Assembly: GCF_000374645.1 (NCBI RefSeq)
Contig: NZ_KB894811.1
Span: 1 to 64,000 of the forward strand
DNA length: 64,000 nt
Direction: 5' to 3'
Origin: Arhodomonas aquaeolei DSM 8974
Lineage (GTDB): Bacteria; Pseudomonadota; Gammaproteobacteria; Nitrococcales; Nitrococcaceae
This document shows positions 50,991-61,892 of this stretch, piece by piece. A program made the translations under genes and the position numbers. The notes beneath the pieces were generated by a model. It worked only from the letters and a program-made list of their open reading frames with translations. It had not been told where the DNA came from and did not search any database. Every line of letters starts with the position of its first letter. Positions within the stretch are counted from its first letter, which is position 1.

Positions 50991-51854
50991 ATGGCACACG
51001 CACAGGGCGGGGGGTACTACGTCCCCGACTACAGCTACTGGCCGCTGGTGGCCAGCGCCGGACTGGCCTGCATGGGCGCAGGCGGGGCCGGTTACCTGCA
51101 GGGCCTGTCGTGGGGGCCGTATGCGCTGAGCATCGGCCTGGCGATCATGGTCGTGGTCTTCTTCGGGTGGTTCGGCAGCGTCATCCGGGAGGGCCTGTCT
51201 GGGCTGTACAGCGATCAGGTGGACGTCTCCTTCCGCTGGGGGATGATCTGGTTCATCTTCTCCGAGGTGATGTTCTTCGGCGCATTCTTCGGCGCGCTGT
51301 TCTATGCCCGGATGCTCTCGGTGCCGTGGCTCGGCGGCGCCGATCCGGCCACCAGCAAGGTGCTGTGGGACTCCGTCGCCCTGAACTGGCCGACCGCCGG
51401 ACCGGGCATGACCGGGCTCGAGTTCGAGCCGATGGGCGCCTGGCCGTTGCCGAGCATCAACACCATCATCCTGCTCTCTTCCGGGGTGACGCTGACCATC
51501 GGCCACCACGCACTCAAGGCCGGTGAGCGTGGCAAGCTGATCCTTGCGATGTGGGCCACCATCCTGCTCGGCGCCTCGTTCGTGAGCCTTCAGGCCTTCG
51601 AGTATTTCGAGGCCTGGACCCACATGAACCTGCAGCTCGATACCGGTATCTACGGGTCGACGTTCTTCATGCTGACGGGCTTCCACGGTGCCCACGTGAT
51701 CATGGGCACGATCATGCTCACCGTGATCGCGCTGCGCTGCATGCGGGGCCACTTCAACCCGGACCACCATTTCGGCTTCGAGGCGGTGGCCTGGTACTGG
51801 CATTTCGTGGACGTCGTCTGGCTCGGGCTGTTCGTGTTCGTCTACATACTCTGA
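50991..51854 (+). CDS. coxC: Cytochrome c oxidase subunit III
   Basis: 287 residues, seven membrane helices. The N-terminal GGYYVPDYSYWPLV, WFIFSEVMFFGAFFGAL and the C-terminal GFHGAHVIMGTIML and FEAVAWYWHFVDVVWLGLF are conserved subunit III stretches. I choose ATG 50991, nine bases after GAGG, over ATG 50982. It closes the structural oxidase genes; a seven-base hairpin lies 16 bases after its stop. Confidence 0.95.
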   Translation: MAHAQGGGYYVPDYSYWPLVASAGLACMGAGGAGYLQGLSWGPYALSIGLAIMVVVFFGWFGSVIREGLSGLYSDQVDVSFRWGMIWFIFSEVMFFGAFFGALFYARMLSVPWLGGADPATSKVLWDSVALNWPTAGPGMTGLEFEPMGAWPLPSINTIILLSSGVTLTIGHHALKAGERGKLILAMWATILLGASFVSLQAFEYFEAWTHMNLQLDTGIYGSTFFMLTGFHGAHVIMGTIMLTVIALRCMRGHFNPDHHFGFEAVAWYWHFVDVVWLGLFVFVYIL

Positions 51855-51870
51855 GCACCCGCCGGCGCGG

Positions 51871-51890
51871 GCCCGCTCAGGACAGCGGGC
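51871..51890. terminator. Hairpin at the coxC / DUF2909 convergence
   Basis: GCCCGCT (51871-51877) and GCGGGC-containing AGCGGGC (51884-51890) form a perfect seven-base stem. It covers the last bases of the convergent DUF2909 gene. No T-run follows on the rightward strand, so termination there is likely partial. Confidence 0.4.
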
Positions 51891-52095
51891 TCGCGTTCGG
51901 GTGCAGCACGCCGGTGAACAGCGCCAGCAGGATCAGCGCGAAGAGCAAGACGGACAGGGTGATGCGCACCGTCAGCGCGTTGAGCGTGCGCCGGGTGCGG
52001 CTACCGTCACGGATGAGGAAGAACAGGCCGGAGCCGAGACTGGCGACGATGGCCAGCATGGTGATCACGATTCCCGCCTTGATGAACAGCGTCAT
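51877..52095 (-). CDS. Twin transmembrane protein, DUF2909 family
   Basis: 72 residues with two membrane helices (about 4-26 and 45-66) joined by a basic loop RDGSRTRRTLN. This matches the DUF2909 / twin transmembrane family found beside oxidase assembly genes. CGGGAGC lies before ATG 52095. It is the only leftward gene in the oxidase cluster, antiparallel between coxC and the SURF1 gene. Confidence 0.8.
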   Translation of the reverse strand: MTLFIKAGIVITMLAIVASLGSGLFFLIRDGSRTRRTLNALTVRITLSVLLFALILLALFTGVLHPNASPLS

Positions 52096-52206
52096 TGGCA
52101 GCTCCCGCTGGTTGGCATCACGGGTCCCGGCGCCCGGGCGTCGGCCCGCGATTGGATACCGCATCCATTCTACGCGAGATGTCGTCACAGCGGGGTGCTG
52201 CGCCTG

Positions 52207-52935
52207 ATGCACGTCGGGCCGTTCGTCTTCCGGCCGGGGCGCTGGCCGACGCTGGTCACCATCACGCTCCTGCCGCTGCTGATCGCGTTGGGCTTCTGGC
52301 AGATCGACCGGGCGCACCAGAAGGAGGCGCTGATCGCTGACCGGGAGTCGGCGGCGGCCGCGCCGGCGCTGCAGCTCAATGCCGGTCTGCCGCGGCCGGA
52401 GGCGGGCCTGCACCGGCTGGCGCGGGCGACCGGACGCTATGACAGCGAGCACCAGTTCCTGCTGGACAACCAGACCCGGGACGGTGTGCCGGGCTACCGG
52501 ATCATTACCCCGCTGCGCCTGGAAGGCAGCGACGCCGCGGTCCTGGTGGACCGCGGCTGGGTGGCCGCACCGCCGCGGCGCTCGCAGCTGCCCGACGTCA
52601 CCGTCGATGCCACGACACGGACGGTGCACGGCCGTCTCGGAGACGGACCGTCCGTGGGCCTGCGCCTCGGCGACGCGTATCATGGCGACGGCAGCTGGCC
52701 GAGGCGCATCCAGTACCTGGACTTCGACGCCCTAGTGCCGTCCCTGCCGTATACGGTGCCCCCCTATCTCCTGCGCACCGGTGCGGCGGCGAAGAAGGCG
52801 CGCCCGGAGACGATGCGCTTCGGGCCCCGCCGCCACTATGGCTATGCGGTGCAGTGGTTCGCGCTCGCCACCGCGCTGCTGGTGATCTACATCGGCGTCA
52901 ATACCCGATTGAAGGGCAGGCATGAACGCGACTGA
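52207..52935 (+). CDS. SURF1 family protein
   Basis: 242 residues. Two membrane helices, one near the N-terminus (about 12-30) and one near the C-terminus (about 213-232), flank a periplasmic domain. LGFWQIDRAHQKEAL, PGYRIITPLRLEG and VDRGWVAAP are SURF1 signatures. SURF1 helps insert heme a into subunit I. ATG 52207 is chosen; GTG 52195 is in frame. It overlaps the next gene by 14 bases. Confidence 0.88.
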   Translation: MHVGPFVFRPGRWPTLVTITLLPLLIALGFWQIDRAHQKEALIADRESAAAAPALQLNAGLPRPEAGLHRLARATGRYDSEHQFLLDNQTRDGVPGYRIITPLRLEGSDAAVLVDRGWVAAPPRRSQLPDVTVDATTRTVHGRLGDGPSVGLRLGDAYHGDGSWPRRIQYLDFDALVPSLPYTVPPYLLRTGAAAKKARPETMRFGPRRHYGYAVQWFALATALLVIYIGVNTRLKGRHERD

Positions 52936-53551
52936 AACCCGTTCCGGGGCGCGCTGGCCGATCGTCGTGCTGGCCGTGATGTTCTTCGGCCCGGCGATCC
53001 TGGCCTGGGTCATGGTGATCAATGGATGGCGGCCCGGGTCGACGACCAACAACGGCGTGCTCGTCGATCCCCCGGTCAGCCAGGGGCACGACGGCTGGCG
53101 GATGGCCAACGGCCGGCCCATGCCGGCGAAGTGGTTCGAGGGTTACTGGACCCTGCTCGTCCCGGTCGCCGGCGACTGCGGCTCGGATTGCCGCGCCATG
53201 CTCGACGAGCTACGGCGCGCGCGGGTGGCTCTCAACCGCGACGCGGACCGGGTGCGGGTGCTGCTGCTGCAACCGCGGGGCGCCGAGCCGTTGCCCGCCC
53301 GGCTGGCCTACAACGGCCTGGTGCGCGCGAGCGCACCCCGCGAGCGCGTCACGGCCCTGCTGGAGGACGTGCCGGGTGATACCGCCGCCGGCCGCGGTGT
53401 CTTCATCATCGACTACCTGGGCTTCCGGATGATGGCGTATCCGGTGCCGCTGGATGGCGCCGGGCTGCTCGATGACATGGAGCGGCTGCTCAAGGCGGCC
53501 GAGGAGCGGATCGAGGACCATCTCCAGCACAGCAAACCCGAGGCCGGCTGA
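52922..53551 (+). CDS. SCO1-like thioredoxin-fold protein, cytochrome oxidase assembly
   Basis: 209 residues. One N-terminal membrane helix (about 13-35), then a periplasmic domain. The CGSDC motif at the end of VPVAGDCGSDC corresponds to the copper-binding CxxxC of SCO1, and the secondary structure fits a thioredoxin fold, but the usual CxxxCP proline is arginine and I could not place the third ligand, a histidine. The gene lies between SURF1 and ctaA, so a role in CuA copper delivery or thiol reduction is likely. Overlap with the SURF1 gene is 14 bases. Confidence 0.7.
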   Translation: MNATETRSGARWPIVVLAVMFFGPAILAWVMVINGWRPGSTTNNGVLVDPPVSQGHDGWRMANGRPMPAKWFEGYWTLLVPVAGDCGSDCRAMLDELRRARVALNRDADRVRVLLLQPRGAEPLPARLAYNGLVRASAPRERVTALLEDVPGDTAAGRGVFIIDYLGFRMMAYPVPLDGAGLLDDMERLLKAAEERIEDHLQHSKPEAG

Positions 53552-53583
53552 CGCCGCCAACCGTCAAGCAAGAGGAAATCCGC

Positions 53584-54591
53584 GTGTCCCGTTCCCCGTG
53601 GTTCCGGCGACTCTCCCTCATCGCGACCGTGCTGACCCTGGTCGTGGTCGTGCTCGGCGCCTACGTGCGCCTGTCCGACGCCGGCCTGGGCTGTCCCGAC
53701 TGGCCGGGCTGCTATGGCCAGATCAGCGTCCCGGACGCCCCGGCGGAGATCGCCAATGCCAACGCGGCCTACCCGGACCGGCCGGTGGAGGCGGCGAAGG
53801 GCTGGAAGGAGATGATCCACCGCTACGTCGCCGGAACGCTGGGGCTGCTGGTCTTTGCGCTCGCGGTTCTCGCCTGGCGTAATCGGCGCGACCCCGGCCA
53901 GCCGCTGGCGGTCCCGCTGGCACTGGTCGCGGTGATCATTTTCCAGGCGCTGCTGGGGATGTGGACCGTGACCTGGAAGCTCAAACCGCTGATCGTCATG
54001 GCGCACCTGCTGGGCGGGCTGACGACCCTGTCACTGCTGACCTGGCAGACCCTGCGCGTGTTCGGCGGGGCCGGTGCCCTGTGCCTGCCGCGGGGGTGGC
54101 GCGTTGCCATGGTGGCGGCGCTGGTGCTGCTGGCCGGCCAGATCGCCCTCGGTGGCTGGACGAGCGCGAACTACGCCGCGCTCGCCTGCAACGAGTTCCC
54201 GGCGTGCACGCCCGGGGAGGTCTGGCCGCAGGTGGCGGACTTCCCCGCGGGTTTCGACCCCTGGCACGGGATCGGGCCGGACTACGAGTACGGAACCCAC
54301 CTCAGCCGCGGGGCCAAGGTCGCGATCCACCTGACCCATCGGGTCGGGGCGGTGGTGGTCTTCATCGCGCTGTTCGGCCTGGGGCTGGCGCTGATCCGCC
54401 GGGGCGGCCTCGCCGCTGCGGGCGGGGTCGCCCTCGCCGCGGGCGTGACAGCGCAGTTCGCCCTGGGGGTCAGTAACGTCCTGTTCAGCTTGCCCCTCGG
54501 CGTGGCCGTGGCGCACAATGCAGGCGCCGCGATACTGCTTGCGGTGCTCGTCGCGCTGAATCACTTCGCACATCCGAGCCGACTGCCATGA
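53584..54591 (+). CDS. ctaA: Heme A synthase
   Basis: 335 residues, eight membrane helices in two four-helix halves. CtaA (COX15) oxidises the C8 methyl of heme O to a formyl, giving heme A. The first half opens with GAYVRLSDAGLGCPDWPGC and carries the IHRYVAG histidine; the second has ALACNEFPACTPGEVW, HLTHRVGA and the final VAHNAGAA. The start is GTG 53584, after AGAGGAAAT. It overlaps ctaB by four bases. Confidence 0.93.
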   Translation: MSRSPWFRRLSLIATVLTLVVVVLGAYVRLSDAGLGCPDWPGCYGQISVPDAPAEIANANAAYPDRPVEAAKGWKEMIHRYVAGTLGLLVFALAVLAWRNRRDPGQPLAVPLALVAVIIFQALLGMWTVTWKLKPLIVMAHLLGGLTTLSLLTWQTLRVFGGAGALCLPRGWRVAMVAALVLLAGQIALGGWTSANYAALACNEFPACTPGEVWPQVADFPAGFDPWHGIGPDYEYGTHLSRGAKVAIHLTHRVGAVVVFIALFGLGLALIRRGGLAAAGGVALAAGVTAQFALGVSNVLFSLPLGVAVAHNAGAAILLAVLVALNHFAHPSRLP

Positions 54592-55529
54592 ATCACACCG
54601 CCTCCGTCGCCGCCAGCGAGGACCTCCCGGTGCATCGCCACCTTATCCGGCACTGGCGGGACTACTACGAGCTCTGCAAGCCGGGCGTGGTTGCGCTGAT
54701 GGTGTTCACCGCGGTGGTCGGGGAGCTCCTGGCGGTCACCGCCGAGGTACCCTGGCGGGCGCTGACGGTGGGCAACCTGGGCATCGCGCTCGCCGCCGCC
54801 TCGGCGGCGGCGGTGAACCACCTGGTCGATCGCGGCATCGATGCGCGCATGGCGCGCACCCGCGGCCGGCCCATCCCCAGCGGCCACATCCGGCTGCCCC
54901 ACGCGATCGCCTTCGCCGCGCTGCTCGGCGTCGCCGGCCTCGGCCTGCTGTACTACCTTGTCAATCCGCTCACCGCGCTGCTGACCTTCGGCTCGCTGCT
55001 CGGCTACGCGTTCGTCTACACGATGTTCCTCAAGCGGGCGACGCCGCAGAACATCGTCATCGGCGGCGCGGCGGGTGCCGCGCCGCCGGTGCTTGGCTGG
55101 ACGGCGGTGACCGGCAGCGTCGATCCCAACGCGCTGCTGCTGTTCCTGATCATCTTCACGTGGACGCCGCCGCATTTCTGGGCGCTGGCCATCCACCGTC
55201 AGGCGGACTACGCCCGCGCCGACATCCCGATGCTGCCGGTCACCCACGGCGACCGATTCACCCGCTGGCATGTGCTGTTCTACACCCTGCTGCTGGTGGC
55301 GGTGACGGCGCTGCCCTTCGCGACCGGGATGAGCGGCTGGCTGTACTTCGTCGGTGCGATGGTCCTTGGCGTGGTGTACCTCGGCTACGGCGTGGCCATG
55401 CTGGTGAGCGATTCGGCCTCGCTGCCGATGCGCTCGTTCGGCTACTCGATTATCTATCTGATGGCGCTGTTCGCGCTGCTGCTGCTGGATCACTACCTGC
55501 CGATCATGGCGTCCGCGCTCGGCGGCTGA
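54588..55529 (+). CDS. ctaB: Protoheme IX farnesyltransferase (heme O synthase)
   Basis: 313 residues, UbiA-superfamily membrane enzyme with about nine helices. CtaB (COX10, CyoE) adds a farnesyl group to heme B, making heme O for CtaA. The prenyl-diphosphate motif is NHLVDRGIDARMARTRGRP and WTPPHFWALAIHR is the heme-side signature. It closes the oxidase cluster, 64 bases before a repeat element. Confidence 0.94.
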   Translation: MNHTASVAASEDLPVHRHLIRHWRDYYELCKPGVVALMVFTAVVGELLAVTAEVPWRALTVGNLGIALAAASAAAVNHLVDRGIDARMARTRGRPIPSGHIRLPHAIAFAALLGVAGLGLLYYLVNPLTALLTFGSLLGYAFVYTMFLKRATPQNIVIGGAAGAAPPVLGWTAVTGSVDPNALLLFLIIFTWTPPHFWALAIHRQADYARADIPMLPVTHGDRFTRWHVLFYTLLLVAVTALPFATGMSGWLYFVGAMVLGVVYLGYGVAMLVSDSASLPMRSFGYSIIYLMALFALLLLDHYLPIMASALGG

Positions 55530-55592
55530 CCGCCGCCGGGCGCCGTTACGACCGCTGTCCGCGGCGGAGGATGTACTAGTCTTCCCTCGACG

Positions 55593-55694
55593 GCGTTGCG
55601 TTTGCTTGACGTGAGCCCCGCCACGCCGGCGCGAACGCGCCTTGCCCCCGAACCGCTCCGGCGTTCTGACACACGGCAATCCCTCTGGGAAGAT
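55593..55694. repeat. Right half of the terminal-inverted-repeat element (copy B)
   Basis: About 102 bases very similar to 63425-63530 of the full-length copy, with only scattered substitutions. The right inverted end is 55666-55694 (CTGACACACGGCAATC, then CCTCTGGGAAGAT). A matching left end is missing or decayed; a weak trace may lie at 55578-55600. The end reaches the ribosome site of the LysR-type gene, whose GGGAAG is part of the repeat. Confidence 0.62.
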
Positions 55695-55698
55695 GAGT

Positions 55699-56559
55699 AT
55701 GGATTACATCCCCACCGAGCTGCTGCGCAGCTTCGTGCTGGTTGCCGAGGCCGAGGGCTTTACCCGCGCGGGCGAGCGCCTGGGCCGCTCCCAGCCGGCG
55801 GTCAGCCTCCAGATGAAGCGCCTCGAGGAGCTCACGGGCCAGTCGCTGCTGGTGCGCGACGGCCGCCGCCTGCGTCTCACGCCGGCCGGGGAGACGCTGC
55901 TCGACTATGCCCAGCGGATCCTCGCGCTCAATCGCGAGGCAATGGGGCGGCTGGCCACCCCGGAGCTTGCGGGCACGGTCCGCCTGGGGGTGCCCAACGA
56001 GTTCGCCAGCTCCTTTCTCCCGGAAATCCTCGGCAAGTTCGCCAAGGCCCATCCGAACGTCACCCTGGAGGTTACCTGCGACCTCAGCAACCGGCTGCTT
56101 GCCCGGCGCGAGCGCGAGGAGCTGGACCTGGTCTTCGCGCTGCACGCCGATGCCGAGGACGTCGCCTCCGGAGCGGGCTGGACGGAGGAACTCGTGTGGG
56201 TCACGAGTCCCCGTCACGACAGCCACGTGCGCACGCCGGTGCCGCTGGTGGTGGCCCCGGAGGGCTGCGTCTACCGCGGCCGGATCCTCTCGCACCTGGA
56301 GCGCGAGGCGGTGCCGTGGCGGGTGGCCTACACCTGCGCGAGCTTCGGGGGGATCCGCGCGGGCGTACTCGCCGGTCTCGGCGTGACGGTGCTCGCACGC
56401 AGCATCGTCCCGAACGGACTGCGGGCGGTGACCGCCGCCGAGCATCTGCCCCGCCTCCCGCCAGTGCAGGTGCGCCTGCACTATGACCCGGCGCGCACCA
56501 CCGAGGCCATCGACGCGCTGGTGGCCTATATGTCCGCCAACCTCGAGAGTCGCCTGTAG
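55699..56559 (+). CDS. LysR family transcriptional regulator
   Basis: 286 residues. The N-terminal helix-turn-helix reads ELLRSFVLVAEAEGFTRAGE and RLGRSQPAVSLQMKRLEEL; a ligand-binding domain follows, with VRLGVPNEFASSFLPEIL and a GRILSHLEREAVPWR stretch. Its ligand is unknown. ATG 55699 is chosen because GGGAAG lies six bases before it; ATG 55693 is too close to that site. Two palindromes lie between it and gcvP, so it could control the glycine cleavage genes, but this is inference. Confidence 0.85.
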   Translation: MDYIPTELLRSFVLVAEAEGFTRAGERLGRSQPAVSLQMKRLEELTGQSLLVRDGRRLRLTPAGETLLDYAQRILALNREAMGRLATPELAGTVRLGVPNEFASSFLPEILGKFAKAHPNVTLEVTCDLSNRLLARREREELDLVFALHADAEDVASGAGWTEELVWVTSPRHDSHVRTPVPLVVAPEGCVYRGRILSHLEREAVPWRVAYTCASFGGIRAGVLAGLGVTVLARSIVPNGLRAVTAAEHLPRLPPVQVRLHYDPARTTEAIDALVAYMSANLESRL

Positions 56560-56583
56560 TCGCATTTGAGAAATTTATGCGAC
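56559..56583. promoter_or_regulatory. Palindrome after the LysR gene
   Basis: GTCGCAT (56559-56565) and ATGCGAC (56577-56583) form a perfect seven-base inverted repeat around eleven bases, in an AT-rich patch between the LysR stop and gcvP. It fits the T-N11-A spacing of LysR operators but could equally be a weak terminator hairpin. Confidence 0.45.
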
Positions 56584-56596
56584 CATTGGGAGTATT

Positions 56597-56609
56597 GATT
56601 TAACAAATC
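56597..56609. promoter_or_regulatory. Short palindrome upstream of gcvP
   Basis: GATTT-AAC-AAATC is a perfect five-base inverted repeat 79 bases before the gcvP start and 14 bases after the larger palindrome. Both sit in the lowest-GC part of the neighbourhood and may form one operator region. Confidence 0.35.
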
Positions 56610-56687
56610 GATATGCCCGGGCTACGGTTGCGGGACTGATCGCTCCCGGCAGCGCATTGCCGCCACGATAGAGAGTGAGGCGACCCC

Positions 56688-59587
<2,900 letters not shown>

Positions 59588-59591
<4 letters not shown>

Positions 59592-60706
59592 GCGACGATA
59601 CGGATCTCCGCCGGGTGCCGCTGGATGCCCTGCACCGGGAGCTCGGGGCCAGGATGGTCCCCTTTGCGGGATACGCCATGCCCGTGAGCTACCCGCTCGG
59701 GGTGATGAAGGAGCACCTGCATACCCGCGAGCGTGCCGGGCTGTTCGACGTCTCGCACATGGGGCAGGTCTGCCTGTACGGCGCCGACGCCGCCGGGATG
59801 CTGGAGTCGCTGACCACGGGCAACATCGCCGGGCTCAAGCCCGGGCGCCAGCGCTACACGCTGTTCACCGACGAGCGCGGCGGTATCCTCGACGACTTCA
59901 TGGTCTGCAATGCCGGTGATCACCTCTACCTGGTGGTCAACGCGGCCTGCAAGGATGACGACCTTGCCCACCTGGAGGCCCACGCGGGCGCCGGGGTCCG
60001 TGTCGAGTCCCGCTTCGACCGGGCGCTGCTTGCCCTGCAGGGGCCGGCTGCCGCGGAGGTCATGGCCGAGCTCGCCCCGGACAGCCGGGAGATGGTCTTC
60101 ATGGATGCCCGGCCCCTCGAGGTTGCCGGCGTGCCGTGCTTTGTCACCCGCTCCGGCTATACCGGCGAGGACGGTTTCGAGATCTCCGTGGCCGCGGAAG
60201 ACGCGGACACCCTGGCCCGGCGCCTGCTCGCCTACGAGGCGGTGGAGCCCGTCGGCCTGGGGGCCCGCGACTCGCTCCGCCTGGAGGCGGGGCTGTGCCT
60301 GTACGGGCACGATATGGATACCACCACCACGCCGGTGGAGGCCGCGCTGGAATGGGCCGTCTCCAGGGTCCGCCGGCCCGGGGGCAGCCGCGAGGGCGGT
60401 TACCCCGGCGCCGACGTCATCGCCGGGCAGCTGCGTGACGGCGTCGACCGCCGCCGCGTGGGCCTGCGCCCGGAGGGGCGGGCGCCGGTGCGCGAGGGTG
60501 TGGAGCTGCAGGACGGCGACGGCCGCGGTGTCGGCCGGGTGACCAGTGGCGGTTTCGGTCCCAGTGTCGGGGCGCCGGTGGCGATGGGCTACGTCGAGAC
60601 CGGTTTCGAGGCGGTGGGCAGCCGTGTCACCGCCCTGGTGCGCGGGCGCGGGATCCCGGTGACCGTGGCGGAGACGCCGTTCCTGCGCCCGGGCTACCGC
60701 CGCTGA
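59588..60706 (+). CDS. gcvT: Aminomethyltransferase, T-protein
   Basis: 372 residues. GcvT releases ammonia from aminomethylated GcvH and transfers the one-carbon unit to tetrahydrofolate. [36 protein letters not shown] and [19 protein letters not shown] are the family signatures. ATG 59588 is coupled to gcvP by an ATGA overlap; the upstream open frame lies inside gcvP. An intrinsic terminator follows seven bases after the stop. Confidence 0.95.
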
Positions 60707-60712
60707 AACGAC

Positions 60713-60740
60713 AAGGCCCCCGCCGGGGCGGGGGCCTTTC
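60713..60740. terminator. Bidirectional terminator between gcvT and lipA
   Basis: AAGGCCCCCGC and GCGGGGGCCTT pair perfectly around a four-base loop, followed by TTCTT. It lies between two convergent genes and can serve both. Confidence 0.85.
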
Positions 60741-60767
60741 TTACGGATGCCGGGGTGGCCGCCGGTC

Positions 60768-61772
60768 TCAGCCGGAGGCGGCCTCGTCCAGCCCGCAGTT
60801 GTTTTTCTCCAGTACCCGCTCGGCACGGTAGCTCGAGCGCACCAGCGGCCCCGAGACCACCTCGAGGAAGCCCTTCTCCAGGCCCCACTCGCGATACTGT
60901 GCGAACTGCTCGGGCGTGACGTAGCGCTCCACCGGCAGGTGGTTCGCCGTCGGCCGGAGGTACTGCCCGAAGGTGACGATATCCACGCCGATGGCGCGGA
61001 GGTCGTCCATGGTCTCCAGGATCTCCTCGTCGGTCTCGCCGAGGCCCACCATCAGGCTGGTCTTGGTGAGGACCTTCGGGTTGTGACGCTTGGCGTGCTC
61101 GAGCACGTCGAGGGTGCGCTCGTAGCTCGCCCGCGGGTCGCGCACCGGGTGGGTGAGCCGGCGCACGGTCTCCACGTTCTGCGCGAAGACCTCCAGGCCC
61201 GCGTCGATGACGCGCTCCACCCACTCGTGAACGCCCTGGAAGTCCGGCGTCAGGGCCTCGACGGCCGTTTCCGGCGTGCGCTCCTTGATGGCGCGGATGC
61301 ACGCCGCGTAGTGGCCGGCGCCGGCGTCGTCGAGGTCGTCACGGTCCACGGAGGTCAGCACCACGTACTTCAGGCCCATGAGCTCGACGGTCTCGGCGGT
61401 CTGAACGGGCTCCTCGTGGTCAAGCCAGCCGTGGGGGTTGCCGGTGTCCACCGCACAGAAGCGGCAGGCACGGGTGCAGGTGTCGCCCATGAGCATGATG
61501 GTGGCGGTGCCGTGGCCCCAGCACTCGGCGATGTTGGGGCACATGGACTCCTCGCACACCGTGGACAGGCGGTGCTCGCGCACGGTCTGCTTGACCCGGC
61601 TGTAGCCCTTGCCCGTGGGGATCTTCACGCGCAGCCAGTCGGGCTTGTCGCCGCGGGCGACGGGGGCGTTGTCCCGGCGTGCCTTGATGCCGTTCTTCAC
61701 GGCGCGGAAGCCGTGGGGCTTGTCCACCTTGCTGCCGCTGACGACGACGGGGATTCCCTTGAGTTCACTCAT
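60768..61772 (-). CDS. lipA: Lipoyl synthase
   Basis: 334 residues. LipA inserts two sulfurs into an octanoyl group on GcvH and the 2-oxoacid dehydrogenases. The auxiliary-cluster cysteines are 73, 78 and 84 ([12 protein letters not shown]), and the radical SAM cluster is Cys99, Cys103, Cys106 (CTRACRFC). I chose ATG 61772 (MSELKGIP), giving the family N-terminus; ATG 61781 adds three residues. It is convergent with gcvT, whose partner GcvH needs this enzyme. Confidence 0.95.
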   Translation of the reverse strand: MSELKGIPVVVSGSKVDKPHGFRAVKNGIKARRDNAPVARGDKPDWLRVKIPTGKGYSRVKQTVREHRLSTVCEESMCPNIAECWGHGTATIMLMGDTCTRACRFCAVDTGNPHGWLDHEEPVQTAETVELMGLKYVVLTSVDRDDLDDAGAGHYAACIRAIKERTPETAVEALTPDFQGVHEWVERVIDAGLEVFAQNVETVRRLTHPVRDPRASYERTLDVLEHAKRHNPKVLTKTSLMVGLGETDEEILETMDDLRAIGVDIVTFGQYLRPTANHLPVERYVTPEQFAQYREWGLEKGFLEVVSGPLVRSSYRAERVLEKNNCGLDEAASG

Positions 61773-61892
61773 TGCTGCCATCCCGGTGGGTGACTGTGAC
61801 GGCCCAGTGTAACAGCCTCCGGCGTGTCGGGCCGCTCACAGGGGTGCTGAGCTCTGGTTGAAAGTGCCGGCGGTCCGCGCCGCCGGCACGCC

